Shown here: positions 1 to 12,862 of the stretch, piece by piece
Layout: the number at the start of each line of letters is the position of its first letter
Numbering within the stretch: position 1 is the first letter of the stretch
Assembly: GCF_024713945.1 (NCBI RefSeq)
Contig: NC_134677.1
Coordinates: 1,057,001-1,121,000, forward strand
Source of the DNA: Dermatophagoides farinae
Lineage: Eukaryota > Arthropoda > Arachnida > Sarcoptiformes > Pyroglyphidae
DNA length: 64,000 bases
Reading direction: 5' to 3'
Made by a program: the position numbers and the translations under genes
Notes under the pieces: model-generated
The model's database searches: none
Told to the model about the DNA's origin: nothing
What the model saw: the letters and a program-made list of their open reading frames with translations, nothing else

Positions 1-3000
1 GAACAGAAAAAATCAGATTTCGGTTATTGTTGTTGAAATCTGATATATTCATCATTATGAACGGTATTATCCGTCATCATCATTGAATTTTTATTTTTTT
101 CTGTCTGTCTGTTTGTTGTGTTTAAACAAAAATGAGTTATGAATTTCAACACACAATGCAAATAACAACAACAACAACAACAATAAATAATAAATAAATG
201 ATGCTAAATGTTGCCATCTTTGTCGGATTATTTTGACTTTGCAATCAATATCAATTTACGTGAATCCATCACCATCATCAGCAGTTGGTTGGCTGAAAAG
301 TTTTACACGGTAATTATTCGGTCGATTGGTCATTATTTTGGTTATAATCGTTTTTTTCTTCATAACCTGTAATTGATGTAGACATTTTAATGGTGGACAA
401 AGATGGAAGCCTTGAAAAAAAACGAACGAATAAACAAACAAACAAATAAAATAAAATTAAGACAAATTTACAAATTATAAATGGATATAAAACGTCAATA
501 AATAGCCAAGTAAAATGGATAGATTAATGGCCATAGAAAAAAACGGTTGCTTTTTTTTGGTGATGTTTATGGCTCCACAATTTGTGTGTGCGTGTGTGTA
601 TTTCCTAAATCATTTATTCAATTGGTTAATCAAATTGTTGACGACTGTATTATTTTTTCGTTTTTCGCTTCTATACTTAAACAAACTATAATCGTTTGAT
701 AATGTTTTCGTCTTTTTTTTTCTTGTTTGTTTGTTTCTTCATCATTGTCTATCATCAAAATAAAAATGATCTTTTAAGCTTTGAAAAGCAGTTTATTTTA
801 TTTATTTTTTTTTCAGCCGGAAAATGGAAAAAAAGACAAGAAAAAAAAGAACCAATATGTGTGTGTTCTCAGTATTTTTTTTATAGCAATAATTTTCATT
901 GGAATTTTAAAATGAAATGCGATTATTTATTCTTGTTGTTATTGTTGTTGTTTTTTTTTGCTTGCCGATACAATCATTTGATCCATCGATCGATGATTAT
1001 TTTTTTTTGGTAAATACTGGCCATATTCTTTTTCTTCTTCTTCTTAGTTTTTTTTTGACATTCTTTCTTGTTTATCGATGAAAATTTTTTCATTCATTAT
1101 TTATTCTCGAACCAAAAAAAAAAAAAATGGAGAAGAAAATTCTTTTCAACTACCAAATATAACTGATTCCAATATTGATGTTGAATTTTTTTATTTTTTC
1201 CTCTCCATTCTCTATAGTGTTCATTGAATTTTTCTTAATTTCTTGAAATTTTTCTGAAATTTGTCATAAAAAAAATGTGAACGTCAACTTTGATATTTTT
1301 CCTGTTTAAAAATGTATATTTTTTTTGCAGTGATCATAAATAAATTTTTTTCGTACGGGCCGAATTTCCGATAAAATGTGAAGAATGGTGAGAATTTAAA
1401 AGCGTAATTGAATGGAAAAAAAATTCTTGCAGTGAATTTCATTTTCATTTTCATTTTTTTTCACTTTTAAAATACATAGAAATAACCTTTTTTTTGGTAT
1501 TGGTGCATAAAAATTTTTTTTAGACCGTAATCATCATCATCATCATTCTGAAATTGTTTTGGATCAACATTCAATTTATTTGTAAAAATTGTGTAAATGT
1601 TTATTTTTTTTTTTGTGTAAATTTATTTTCTTCTCTTCCCATTTTTATTCATTGTTTTTTGTTTTCATTGAATCAGTTGAATTAGCTTTTGTTGTTGTTG
1701 TTGTTGCTGCTGCTGCTGTTGTTATAATTGAATTGGATTCATTCAATCATGAACATCGTGGTATCATCATCATCGTCGTCGAACAATGTAGCCTGTCAGA
1801 AGCTCCGATTCATTGCGGTTTATTCTGTTTTGTTTTGTTTTGTTATGGTTGTCGGCTTGCTTATAAATATCGTTGAACGGAAAAGAAAAAATTATTCTTG
1901 TTTTTTTCATTTCATTCATGATATTCAGATTGAATTTAAAATTGCTCATTGATATGATGTGAAAATGGAAAATTCCCTATTTTTTCCATTTGGCCAATTC
2001 TCGGTGGCGATGGAATTTTTTTTCACGGATAAAGTAATAATAAATTCAATGGAAACAAGAATTTCATTACAAATTCTGTGAATTTTCATGAAAAAAAAAC
2101 AACAACAACAACCAAATTATTATTTGAATGAAAAATTTTACAATTTCAAATTCCATTGTATTGATTTTTGTTTTTTTTTTTTTGCTTTCATCCAAAATCC
2201 ACCTGGGTTTTTGTTTATTTTTCAAGCCAGAAATCGAATAAATCGAATCAAATCAATCGAAATCTGAAATCAATATATATTCTAATCAATGTGTTTTTTT
2301 CATTCACCAAATCAAACAAAAAAAATTCAATGTAAATGCAAATCATCATCATCGTCATTACTGCATGTTAGAAAAATTGTTACATTCATATACAATGTAA
2401 TCATTATGATTTGGAAAACAACTTGATTGTAAATAATGATGTTTGGTGAATGGAATGAAAAAATTATCAAGGTAAAAATTTTTCGCTCTCACTTGTCAAT
2501 TATTGTACAAATTATTATTACGCATCATGATCATTTTCAATTTTTTTTTTGTTTCATTAGATGAACGAATTGTTTGTAATGTTCAGAATGTCAAACAAAA
2601 AATGTCATATATTGATCAAAATTCATTAATATTCACAGCGTTAATGATAATGATGATGATGATGATGAAATGAAAAGTTTTGTTTTTAGATCTTGATTAT
2701 AGTTAAAAAAACGGAATAAAACAGAATGGCAAGAGAGAGAAAACGAGCAATATGGTATAGAAATTGACAAGTTTTTTTTTGGAAACAAAACAGAACTACA
2801 TGAATGTATTTTTTCCACCTACCCACCTGGTTTATAGTTGGTGACGTTTTTTCATATTTTTTTTATCGAGAATATTCTTTTGAAAAGAATGACAAAACAA
2901 CAACAGCAAAAAACATTAACCATCAACTACCTACCTACACACACACACACACAGTCAAGTAAAAACATAAAAATTTTTGTCATTTTTTTTTTGTATTTCG

Positions 3001-3020
3001 CAAGAATTTTGCTGTTTTTT
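1..3020. other. Non-coding, low-complexity flank
   Basis: I see no convincing exon here on either strand. The stretch is dominated by A/T homopolymers, GTT/CAT trinucleotide runs (for example 1688-1720) and a CA run near 2938-2953. Open frames in it are short, made of Phe/Ile/Lys/Asn runs, and have no domain-like pattern. It ends exactly where the long segmental duplication begins (3021). Confidence 0.6.
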
Positions 3021-4834
3021 GTTTTTGTTGTATTTTGCATTTCATCTCGCGATTCTTTTTCCCCCACCCATCTAAACGAAATGGCATAGAATTTTTTTTT
3101 TATTTAGAGAATGAAAAATTATTCCAATATTGTGGCCATCTTTTTTTTCGTTGTTCATTTTGACAATTTTTTTTTTTTTTTTTTGCAAACAACATGAGCA
3201 ATTTGTCGCCATCATCATTTGTTGTCGTTGTTGTTGTTGATGATTATGATTTACTTCCGTTTATTTTTTTTTTCTTAAAGACATACACATGAAAAACATC
3301 TTTACACCCTTGGGAGAGAATGTATCCAGAGAGAGAGAGAGTCCAAACTAAAGAAATAAAAAAAAAAATTACCAATTTATGTACCGAAACGCAAGCAAAA
3401 CAAAAATATAAAAAAAACGAAAACATTGAATAACAAATGGCCAAACTAATCAACCGAATATTACAACAAACAAATATTACATACAGCCTAAAGAGATTTT
3501 TCTTTTCTTTATTTCATCATTACTTATATTGACTAGCTCACAGTCTTTTCTGTGTGTGTGTGTGTGCGTGTGTACTTATTTATCATCGTAATCTTTGTTT
3601 TTTATCTTCTTCTGTTATCATTCTTAATTTTGAGCTGTTGTTGTATTGTGGGGCTATATGAATATGATAATCGCAATATATCCATGATGAGATGATCGAT
3701 TTGAAATCGATATTTTTTATTTATTTTTTTATTCTTTTTCTTTGAATCAATGACATTATTATTTTGGAAGCCGAAAATGAGAGAGAGAGAGTTGTTGAAA
3801 TTGAATTCTTATTATAATCATCCAGAATAATTTTGTTTGTTGATTATTCCTGATTATTGATTAATTTTGCATATGAAACTAGAGTGTAAAATTCCTCACT
3901 CAAAAATTCTTATCTATGATATTGGAATTTATTCTCATCTATGAAAGTTCACTATTCAATTATTGGATCAATATCTTCAATATGATGATTTTTTATGGCA
4001 AAAAAAAAGAAAAAAAAATTCACTGAATTTCCATCTGTTGTTTGATGGAAATTTTTATGCTCCTTTTTTTTGGTTCGACGATATTAGATTCTTTTCTTCA
4101 TTGATGCTAAACACTTTAATTTTTCTCATTTTTTTTTTGTTTTGTTCTGTTTTTATTATCATCATCATTATCATTATAATAATGATGATGATGATGATGA
4201 TAATGATAATGGCAACAACAAAAATTGCAGGAATATTGTTGATATAATTTATTTATTTCATATTTTTGTTTTATTCTTTAGATATAATCATCATCATAAT
4301 AATAATGATAGCCACCATTGATCACATGACCCATGGGTGTGCGTTGATTGTATAATTTTCATCGTCAATGATGGTGTTCCTTGTTGTTGTTGTTGTTGTT
4401 GTTGCGTTTCTTTATTATTTTCTCAATTTTGTTTCCATTTTATTCTTCGTTTCATCATCTTTCATTCATTCACGCACGAATATTTCTTTTTTTTCATTTT
4501 AAGCTTTTTTTCCATTTTTATAATGATAAAAGGAAACGTTCACAATGCTTGCGTGTGTGATATTGATCACATAGGCCGAAAGAGAGAGAGATAGATATGA
4601 TTGTTGGAAAAAACGAATTGAACAAATTTTTTTTTGTTTGTTTCATTGGTTTCATGTTTCCTTTGTTGTTTGTGAATCCTATTTTGGTGCGTGTAGATCA
4701 CTTTAGTTGTTTTTTATCATATCATTGATTATCAATATGATTGATCCATTATGTAAACGGAAAAAATGTGTATAGAAAATCAAATCTGTAGCTTTTCAAG
4801 ATTTTTTTTTCATTTCATTTCGTTTCTTTAGTTC

Positions 4835-4876
<42 letters not shown>

Positions 4877-5596
4877 GCATGCAAAATGAACATTTTTCTT
4901 CATCATTTCAAACACTGTAATCCTCACTTTTTTTCCATTTTTTTGTTTGGAAAGATTAATCATCAAAAGATTTTCAATCATCGATTTGTGGTGTTGATGA
5001 TTTATAGGCTATCACATTCAGATTTTTTTTTGCGTAAAAAAACAATCATATGATTGATACGAAAACCAATTGAATGAATTTTGTCGATGCCAAATGGAAA
5101 TTTTTGTCAACCTTGCTATGGATATAGATTAGATTATTATTATATTAATCTTCACACAGATTCAACTGAAATGCTACTACATTTATTGAATGAAAATGTT
5201 TGTTGAGTCGATTACAAAATTGACCTCCATTGAAGTATATTGACTAAATGAATCTGGAATCAAGTGAATGTAAACAAATATCGAACAAATGGAACAATCA
5301 AGAATTTCTCTTGAATCATTCACTCACACACACACACAGTCATCACATGATGACGTATGTTCAGAGGAAAAACAAAATCACTGAACTAAGCAAGCAAGAA
5401 AAAAAAAGAATCAGAATCTTGTTTCATTTATATATTCTCTCTGTTATCTTGTTATATGATGAACAAGATTGTTGGTGTTGTTGTCATGTAATGATGATGA
5501 TGATGATGATGATGCCAATAACAAAGATGATGTTCGTTCATCTTGTTGATGACGAAAAATTGATTAAGTTAATTTAGTTTGTTTTTTCTTTCATGG

Positions 5597-5628
<32 letters not shown>

Positions 5629-6713
5629 ATTGTTATTATTGGATCTGAATGAACAAAACGACAAAAACCGACAACAATTTGTGATTGTTTCATGGTTAAC
5701 ATGAAGAAGAGAAAAATAATATTAGTTTTTTTTTTAGTCTGGTTGCTGATGATGACATATCCGGATGCCATGATGATGATGAAACATATCAAGTGGTTGC
5801 TTAATGTTTGACGGTTTTTTTATATATATATACATTCACATTCGCAAAAATTTTTCTACGCAATCGAATCATTCATCATTATCATTGATTGAAATTCTTC
5901 ACTGTATATAGGACTAATTCAATTTAAACATTGTCTCTCTCTCTCTCTTTCTCTATGTAGTTTTCACAGCATTATCAAATTTTTGTCGTTTATTTTCTGA
6001 CGGTTTTCTGTGAAAATTTAATGTGAAAAAAAACAAAAAAACAAACAAACGAATCCGTGAAATTTTTTTTCAAACCAAAAAATCAATGTGAATACAATGT
6101 TACCATTAGAGATAATAAAAAAAAAAATTTCATCATTATTCTGTTGTTGTTTACAAAAAACGAAAAAAAAAATTTCAAATTCAATTTTTTTTTCGTTATT
6201 CTTTTCATTTTGAAGTTTTGATCAAAATTGGATTATAGAATACAAAAAATAAAATTCTTTAAATATCTAAATTGACGACTGGTGTACCATACCAATTTGG
6301 TTCCAATGCATATACCACAAGCATCACATTTTTTTTTTTTGATCCATCTGTAATTCACTGAAAAAAAACTGAAATGAAATAAAATTCTAGCTGTTTTTAA
6401 TAATATCTAATAAGATTATTACAAGTTATTTTTTTTCATTTGATTGAAATAATAAATTTTTTTTTTGTTATTAATCTACAACAAAAACTACAAACTTTTT
6501 GAATTTTTTTTCAGTGCAAAAAAAGAAAAGATTATCATTCTCGTCCAAAATTCTGTGAAATAAGAAAGAAAAATGTACTAATATTGACTAGAAATGTAAT
6601 AAATGTATATGATGTGATAGTCACGCCGTTACCGAGCTGAAATCCTGATGGTCGATTTAATTGAATATTTGTTATTGTTTCAAACTAATTTCAAATGATG
6701 AGAAATAAATTAA
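3021..6713. repeat. Segmental duplication, copy 1 (about 3.7 kb)
   Basis: This block matches 9190-12862 almost base for base. Differences are mainly microsatellite length (GT run near 4838-4870 versus 11015-11034; GTT run near 5594-5628 versus 11761-11780) plus scattered single-base changes (for example 4330 versus 10510). Homology starts at 3021/9190 and stops at 6713/12862, inside intron 2 of a receptor gene. Apart from one orphan receptor exon at its right end it holds no gene; it is poly-T, GATGAT and CA/GT repeats. Copy 2 leads into a receptor gene, copy 1 does not, so copy 1 is the truncated duplicate. Collapse of two haplotypes into one contig is the main alternative. Confidence 0.9.
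6535..6684 (-). pseudogene. Orphan last exon (TM7) of a subfamily-A receptor
   Basis: A 150-bp exon with an acceptor AG at its upstream side, an open frame of 49 codons and a TGA stop. It encodes the TM7 segment with the motif GNGVIITSYTFV seen in all subfamily-A genes. Exons 1 and 2 are absent: the sequence above 6713 switches abruptly to retroelement DNA. It is the duplicate of A1 exon 3 (12684-12833). The frame is still intact, consistent with a recent duplication, but alone it cannot make a receptor. Confidence 0.85.
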
Positions 6714-7608
6714 AGCAAGGAGGCTTGGAAAAATTCAATAGTTAGCAGTTGATGAATATGTGTTTTAATCATTAATAAATAACTGGTTAAACAAACTCAT
6801 ATATATACAATATGTCACATTATTGAACATACTTTAAATATACTCAACAGCATGTCGACTAATTCAATATTTCTTTTAACAATTCCAACCATACTGTTGA
6901 AATAAATATTGAAACGTCACAAAAACATCATAACAAAACGACGGCCATGACTTGCTCATGTCGTATTGCCAAACTTGCCAAAACATATTCAAAGACATTG
7001 ATTCAACCAATGAATCCTCTACCATTACAGTAATTCTCTCGTCTTTTTCATGAATATTCGAACTTCCTTTTTCTTCATATCTCTTGTTCTTTGCACAATA
7101 AATAACTTTTGGTACGATTTTCTAAACTTTCTTCTTCTTCTGTTTTCAAACTGATTTACCAATTCCATTTGGTTTTAAATTGTGAACGTCTGCACAAATG
7201 CCTGATCGATCGGCAACCCTGGTGACTCTACCATTCAAATAACTAATGGTTCTTTCGTAATCACCATCAAAAACAACCGTTTTGATCACATGCCAAAATC
7301 ATCAGATGATATCATTTCCATTGACGAAGATTCAACGAATGAATCCGCTAACAAATGTGTTACCAACGTCGTCTTCCTAAATGATTATCCACTTTTCCTG
7401 TGCCAGAAGAAACGCCAGATGAAACAATTCCATCATTTTCGTATGTATCGTCACCAAATTAGTTTCTAATAAACGTCTGCAAAGACATACTCTGAAATGC
7501 TCTTTAGCACTTCTCTTGATTCCAGTTTACCATCCAATCTACGAATCATGCTAAGCATCGATTCCACGTCTCCAGAACATTTCTGTGAAAGACTTCCTGT
7601 AGATTTGC

Positions 7609-8799
7609 TTGAGCTTTCGCTATGGAACTGAAACAATCTTTCCGAAAAGAACGTCAAAATTTACGTATCTGCAATTCAACACAAATAATCGAAATAAAAT
7701 ACAAGTAAAATTCTTTATTGTTGACGGATTGGAGGAGGCCTTAGGATATTCATCGAATCCTAAGGAATTAAATCACTTGATACCAAAAGAAATAATGAAA
7801 AATTTGGCTGATCGATCTAATAATAAATTATCAGCATTAATTGGACTAGATCAACGTTATAAAATATATCGACCAAATAACATTCAAATAATAGAAAAAT
7901 ACGTTGTAATTGATACAATATTTGGTTTCATGATCTCCGGTAATGAATCAATAAATGCACGAACAACAAGAACATTTGCATGTGAAATTGAAGAAGATTA
8001 TGAATTCAAATCATCTGATGAAAAATTTAAAAATGTCATTCAGCCAGAAATGCAAAAGAATAAATATGTCAAAGATCATAAAACAAATAACATAATAATG
8101 GGTGAAAGCAACAGATATGTGGAATCATTGCGTTTGATCATGAAAAAAGGTCAAACAATAAAGAATTCGTGCAAGACATGTCGAGTATTGAAAGAAAAAC
8201 AATTTGATGTTCCCGTGGGAGGTTCACTTATTGCAAGAATATGTCAAGGTGTGTCATATGCAACGAATGGTATAAATCATTTTGGACCTATGCGCGTGAA
8301 AATTTCGGATTTTAAAAGAAAAGTGTACATACTTTTGATCATATGTTTGAAAATTCTGAACATTTTCCTTAAAATTGTTAAATCATCAACTATTGAAGAA
8401 AATTGGAATGCGATAAAAAGATTCATGAATGATTCTGGATACCCGACAGCGGTATTAAGTGATAATTCGAAAGCCTTTATAGTCACCGAAAAAATGTATA
8501 ACAAGCATGTTAACGAAAATAAAGCGGATCAAAATATTTTATCGAAATGGCATCATATAACGGTTTACTCTCCATATCGTGGTGGTCTTTGGGAGCGAGC
8601 TGTCAAAACAGTTGAAAAAACGATGCAAGCAATGACGTTTGGAAAATCGTATAAATTTGAAAAATTCGTATCGTTAATATCAGATATACAATACATTGTA
8701 AATTTTAGACCTGTGGCTAGTGATTCTGGTTTGTCTATAACCCCTTTGATGAAGTTAAAAAATCGCATTGTCAGAATGGTAATCGTAAAACAAAGATGA
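7609..8799 (+). pseudogene. BEL/Pao pol remnant: protease-like end joined in frame to integrase
   Basis: A 396-codon open frame. Residues about 30-115 resemble the C-terminal part of the BEL aspartic-protease/DUF1758 region (LIGLDQ, then FGFMISG). Residues about 185-390 are integrase-like: a Cys-x-x-Cys pair (KTCRVLKE region), GINHFGP, AVLSDNSKAF and GGLWERAVKTVEKTM. The second Asp and the Glu of the D-D-E set are present, but the first position, normally Asp in the G-x-D-x-x-GP context, reads Asn. Reverse transcriptase and RNase H, which should lie between the two parts, are missing, as is the integrase C-terminal domain. The frame stayed open across the deletion. Probably a dead non-autonomous copy; the ATG is simply the first in frame. 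Confidence 0.65.
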
Positions 8800-8923
8800 T
8801 ACGCAACGAAGGTCAATCCAAACATTATTAAAGATCGACGATGAATGATTTCAAAAAAAAAAATATAATTCTGCTTAATCTTATCTTATTTATTTATTTA
8901 TTTTTCTTTATAGGCGCGGAGAA

Positions 8924-9189
8924 TGTTACAAAAAATGTAACTTCATTTATGAAAAAGAAAATATTATAAAAGAGAGAAAACACGTGAGTGTTTTTTTCTT
9001 TGTCTTTTCTTCTTGCTTTTTTTTTCTTGTAGTTTTTTTTATGTTAAGTTTTTTTTTCTCTCTGAAAACATTGACAAAACTTAAAATTTTAAAATAAAAG
9101 AAAATAAATTCTTTAAAAATTGTTTGAAAGTGTTCTAAAACCAAATTCGTTTTCTCAATTATAAACTGTTGTTAATACTTTTTACAACA
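8924..9189 (+). repeat. 3' LTR of the BEL/Pao-type element
   Basis: It begins TGTTACAAAAAATGTAAC, which is itself an inverted repeat, and ends TTTACAACA, so it is bounded by TG and CA, 266 bp long. A purine-rich tract (GGCGCGGAGAA) lies directly in front, as expected of a plus-strand primer. The base after it is the first base of duplication copy 2. No second LTR is in the window, so the target duplication cannot be verified. Confidence 0.65.
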
Positions 9190-12100
9190 GTTTTTGTTGT
9201 ATTTTGCATTTCATCTCGTGATTCTTTTTCCCCCACCCATCTAAACGAAATGGCATAGAATTTTTTTTTTATTTAGAGAATGAAAAATTATTCCAATATT
9301 GTGGCCATCTTTTTTTTCGTTGTTCATTTTGACAATTTTTTTTTTTTTTTTTTGCAAACAACATGAGCAATTTGTCGCCATCATCATTTGTTGTCGTTGT
9401 TGTTGTTGTTGATTATGATTTACTTCCGTTTATTTTTTTTTTTCTTAAAGACATACACATGAAAAACATCTTTACACCCTTGGGAGAGAATGTATCCAGA
9501 AAGAGAGAGAGAGAGTCCAAACTAAAGAAATAAAAAAAATTACCAATTTATGTAACGAAACGCAAGCAAAACAAAAATATAAAAAAATACGAAAACATTG
9601 AATAACAAATGGCCAAACTAACCAACCGAATATTACAACAAACAAATATTACATACAGCCTAAAGAGATTTTTCTTTTTCTTTATTTCATCATTACTTAT
9701 ATTGACTAGCTCACTGTCTTTTTGTGTGTGTATGTGTACTTATTTATCATTGTAATCTTTGTTTTTTCATCCATTTTTTTTCTTCTTCTGTTATTATTCT
9801 TAATTTGAGCTGTTGTTGTGTTGTGGACCTATATGAATATGATAATTGCAATATATCCATGATGAGATGATCGATTTGAAATCGATATTTTTATTTATTT
9901 ATTTTTTTTATTCTTTTTCTTTGAATCAACAACATTATTATTTTGAAAGCCGAAAATTAGAGAGAGAGAGAGAGAGAAATTGAATTCTTATTATAATCAT
10001 CCAGAATAATTTTGTTTGTTGATTATTTCTGATTATTGATTAGTTTTGCATATGAAACTAGAGTGTAAAATTCCTTATTCAAAAATTCTTATCTATGATA
10101 TTGGAATTTATTCTTATCCGTGAAAGTTCACTATTCAATTATTGGATCAATATCTTCAATATGATGATTTTTTATGGCAAAAAAAGAAAAAAAAATTCAC
10201 TGAATTTCCATCTGTTGTTTGATGGAAATTTTTATGCTCCTTTTTTTTGGTTCGACGATATTAGATTCTTTTCTTCATTGATGCTAAACACTTTAATTTT
10301 TCTCATTTTTTTTGTTTTGTTTTGTTCTGTTTTTATTATCATCATCATTATCATTATAATAATGATGATGATGATGATGATAATGATAATGGCAACAACA
10401 AAAATTGCAGGAATATTGTTGATATAATTTATTTATTTCATATTTTTGTTTTATTCTTTAGATATAATCATCATCATAATAATAATGATAGCCACCATTG
10501 ATCACATGATCCATGGGTGTGCGTTGATTGTATAATTTTCATCGTCAATGATGGTGTTCCTTGTTGTTGTTGTTGTTGTTGCGTTTCTTTATTATTTTCT
10601 CAATTTTGTTTCCATTTTATTCTTCGTTTCATCATCTTTCATTCATTCACGCACGAATATTTCTTTTTTTTCATTTTAAGCTTTTTTTCCATTTTTATAA
10701 TGATAAAAGGAAACGTTCACAATGCTTGCGTGTGTGATATTGATCACATAGGCCGAAAGAGAGAGAGATAGATATGATTGTTGGAAAAAACGAATTGAAC
10801 AAATTTTTTTTTGTTTGTTTCATTGGTTTCATGTTTCCTTTGTTGTTTGTGAATCCTATTTTGGTGCGTGTAGATCACTTTAGTTGTTTTTTATCATATC
10901 ATTGATTATCAATATGATTGATCCATTATGTAAACGGAAAAAAATGTGTATAGAAAATCAAATCTGTAGTTTTTCAAGATTTTTTTTTCATTTCATTTCG
11001 TTTCTTTAGTTCGTATGTGTGTGTGTGTGTGTGGGTGTGCATGCAGAATGAACATTTTTCTTCATCATTTCAAACACTGTAATCCTCACTTTTTTTCCAT
11101 TTTTTTGTTTGGAAAGATTAATCATCAAAAGATTTTCAATCATCGATTTGTGGTGTTGATGATTTATAGGCTATCACATTCAGATTTTTTTTGAAGTAAA
11201 AAAAAAACAATCATATGATTGATACGAAAACCAATTGAATGAATTTTGTCGATGCCAAATGGAAATTTTTGTCAACCTTGCTATGGATATAGATTAGATT
11301 ATTATTATATTAATCTTCACACAGATTCAACTGAAATGCTACTACATTTATTGAATGAAAATGTTTGTTGAGTCGATTACAAAATTGACCTCCATTGAAG
11401 TATATTGACTAAATGAATCTGGAATCAAGTGAATGTAAACAAATATCGAACAAATGGAACAATCAAGAATTTCTCTTGAATCATTCACTCACACACACAC
11501 ACAGTCATCACATGATGACGTATGTTCAGAGGAAAAACAAAATCACTGAACTAAGCAAGCAAGAAAAAAAAAGAATCAGAATCTTGTTTCATTTATAAAT
11601 TTTCTCTGTTATCTTGTTATATGATGAACAAGATTGTTGGTGTTGTTGTCATGTAATGATGATGATGATGATGATGATGCCAATAACAAAGATGATGTTC
11701 GTTCATCTTGTTGATGACGAAAAATTGATTAAGTTAATTTAGTTTGTTTTTTCTTTCATGGTTGTTGTTGTTGTTGTTATTATTATTATTGGATCTGAAT
11801 GAACAAAACGACAAAAACCGACAACAATTTGTGATTGTTTCATGGTTGACATGAAGAAGAGAAAAATAATATTAGTTTTTTTTTTAGTCTGGTTGCTGAT
11901 GATGACATATCCGGATGCCATGATGATGATGAAACATATCAAGTGGTTGCTTAATGTTTGACGGTTTTTTTATATATATATACATTCACATTCGCAAAAA
12001 TTTTTCTACGCAATCGAATCATTCATCATTATCATTGATTGAAATTCTTCACTGTATATAGGACTAATTCAATTTAAACATTGTCTCTCTCTCTCTCTTT

Positions 12101-12862
12101 CTCTATGTAGTTTTCACAGCATTAACAAATTTTTGTCGTTTATTTTCTGACGGTTTTCTGTGAAAATTTAATGTGAAAAAAAAACAAAAAAACAAACAAA
12201 CGAATCCGTGAAATTTTTTTTCAAACCAAAAAATCAATGTGAATACAATGTTACCATTAGAGATAATAAAAAAAAAAATTCATCATTATTCTGTTGTTGT
12301 TTACAAATACGAGAAAAAAAAATTCCAAATTCAATTTTTTTTTCGTTATTCTTTTCATTTTGAAGTTTTGATCAAAATTGGATTATAGAATACAAAAAAT
12401 AAAATTCTTTAAATATCTAAATTGACGACTGGTGTACCATACCAATTTGGTTCCAATGCATATACCACAAGCATCACATTTTTTTTTTTGATCCATCTGT
12501 AATTCACTGAAAAAAAACTGAAATGAAATAAAATTCTAGCTGTTTTTAATAATATCTAATAAGATTATTACAAGTTATTTTTTTCCTTTTGATTGAAATA
12601 ATAAATTTTTTTTTTGTTATTAATCTACAACAAAAACTACAAACTTTTTGAATTTTTTTTCAGTGCAAAAAAAGAAAAGATTATCATTCTCGTCCAAAAT
12701 TCTGTGAAATAAGAAAGAAAAATGTACTAATATTGACTAGAAATGTAATAAATGTATATGATGTGATAGTCACGCCGTTACCGAGCTGAAATCCTGATGG
12801 TCGATTTAATTGAATATTTGTTATTGTTTCAAACTAATTTCAAATGATGAGAAATAAATTAA
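9190..12862. repeat. Segmental duplication, copy 2
   Basis: Near-identical to 3021-6713. This copy continues without a break into exons 2 and 1 of receptor gene A1, so it is the ancestral arrangement at its right edge. From 9190 to 12683 I see no gene: only poly-T tracts, GA, GT, GTT and GATGAT repeats. Small open frames within it (for example 10095-10427) recur in copy 1 and consist of Ile/Met/Cys runs from trinucleotide repeats. Confidence 0.9.

Larger units (their letters stand above)
6714..9189 (+). mobile_element. BEL/Pao-type LTR retroelement, 5'-truncated and internally deleted
   Basis: The block between the two copies of the segmental duplication. Its right end has a TG...CA bounded LTR (8924-9189) preceded by a purine-rich tract (8912-8923). 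Inside is an open frame with the end of a BEL-type aspartic-protease (DUF1758-like) region followed by an integrase region. No reverse transcriptase or RNase H can be found between them, and no 5' LTR is present. The 6714-7600 part has only broken frames, one with a possible zinc-knuckle-like Cys/His pattern near 7180-7215, perhaps a gag remnant. Classification rests on domain style and order. Confidence 0.7.

Noticed and set aside
3963-4247. Small open frame with Ile and Met runs, also at 10095-10427
   Set aside because: Produced by ATC/ATG trinucleotide repeats; its presence in both copies reflects the segmental duplication, not conservation.
4796-5053. Open frames on both strands over the GT repeat
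   Set aside because: Cys-Val and Thr-His runs come from the dinucleotide repeat; the repeat length differs between the two duplication copies.
7466-7657. Minus-strand 63-codon frame overlapping the BEL remnant
   Set aside because: Antisense to the retroelement, no recognisable domain; more likely a shadow of decayed gag/pol sequence.
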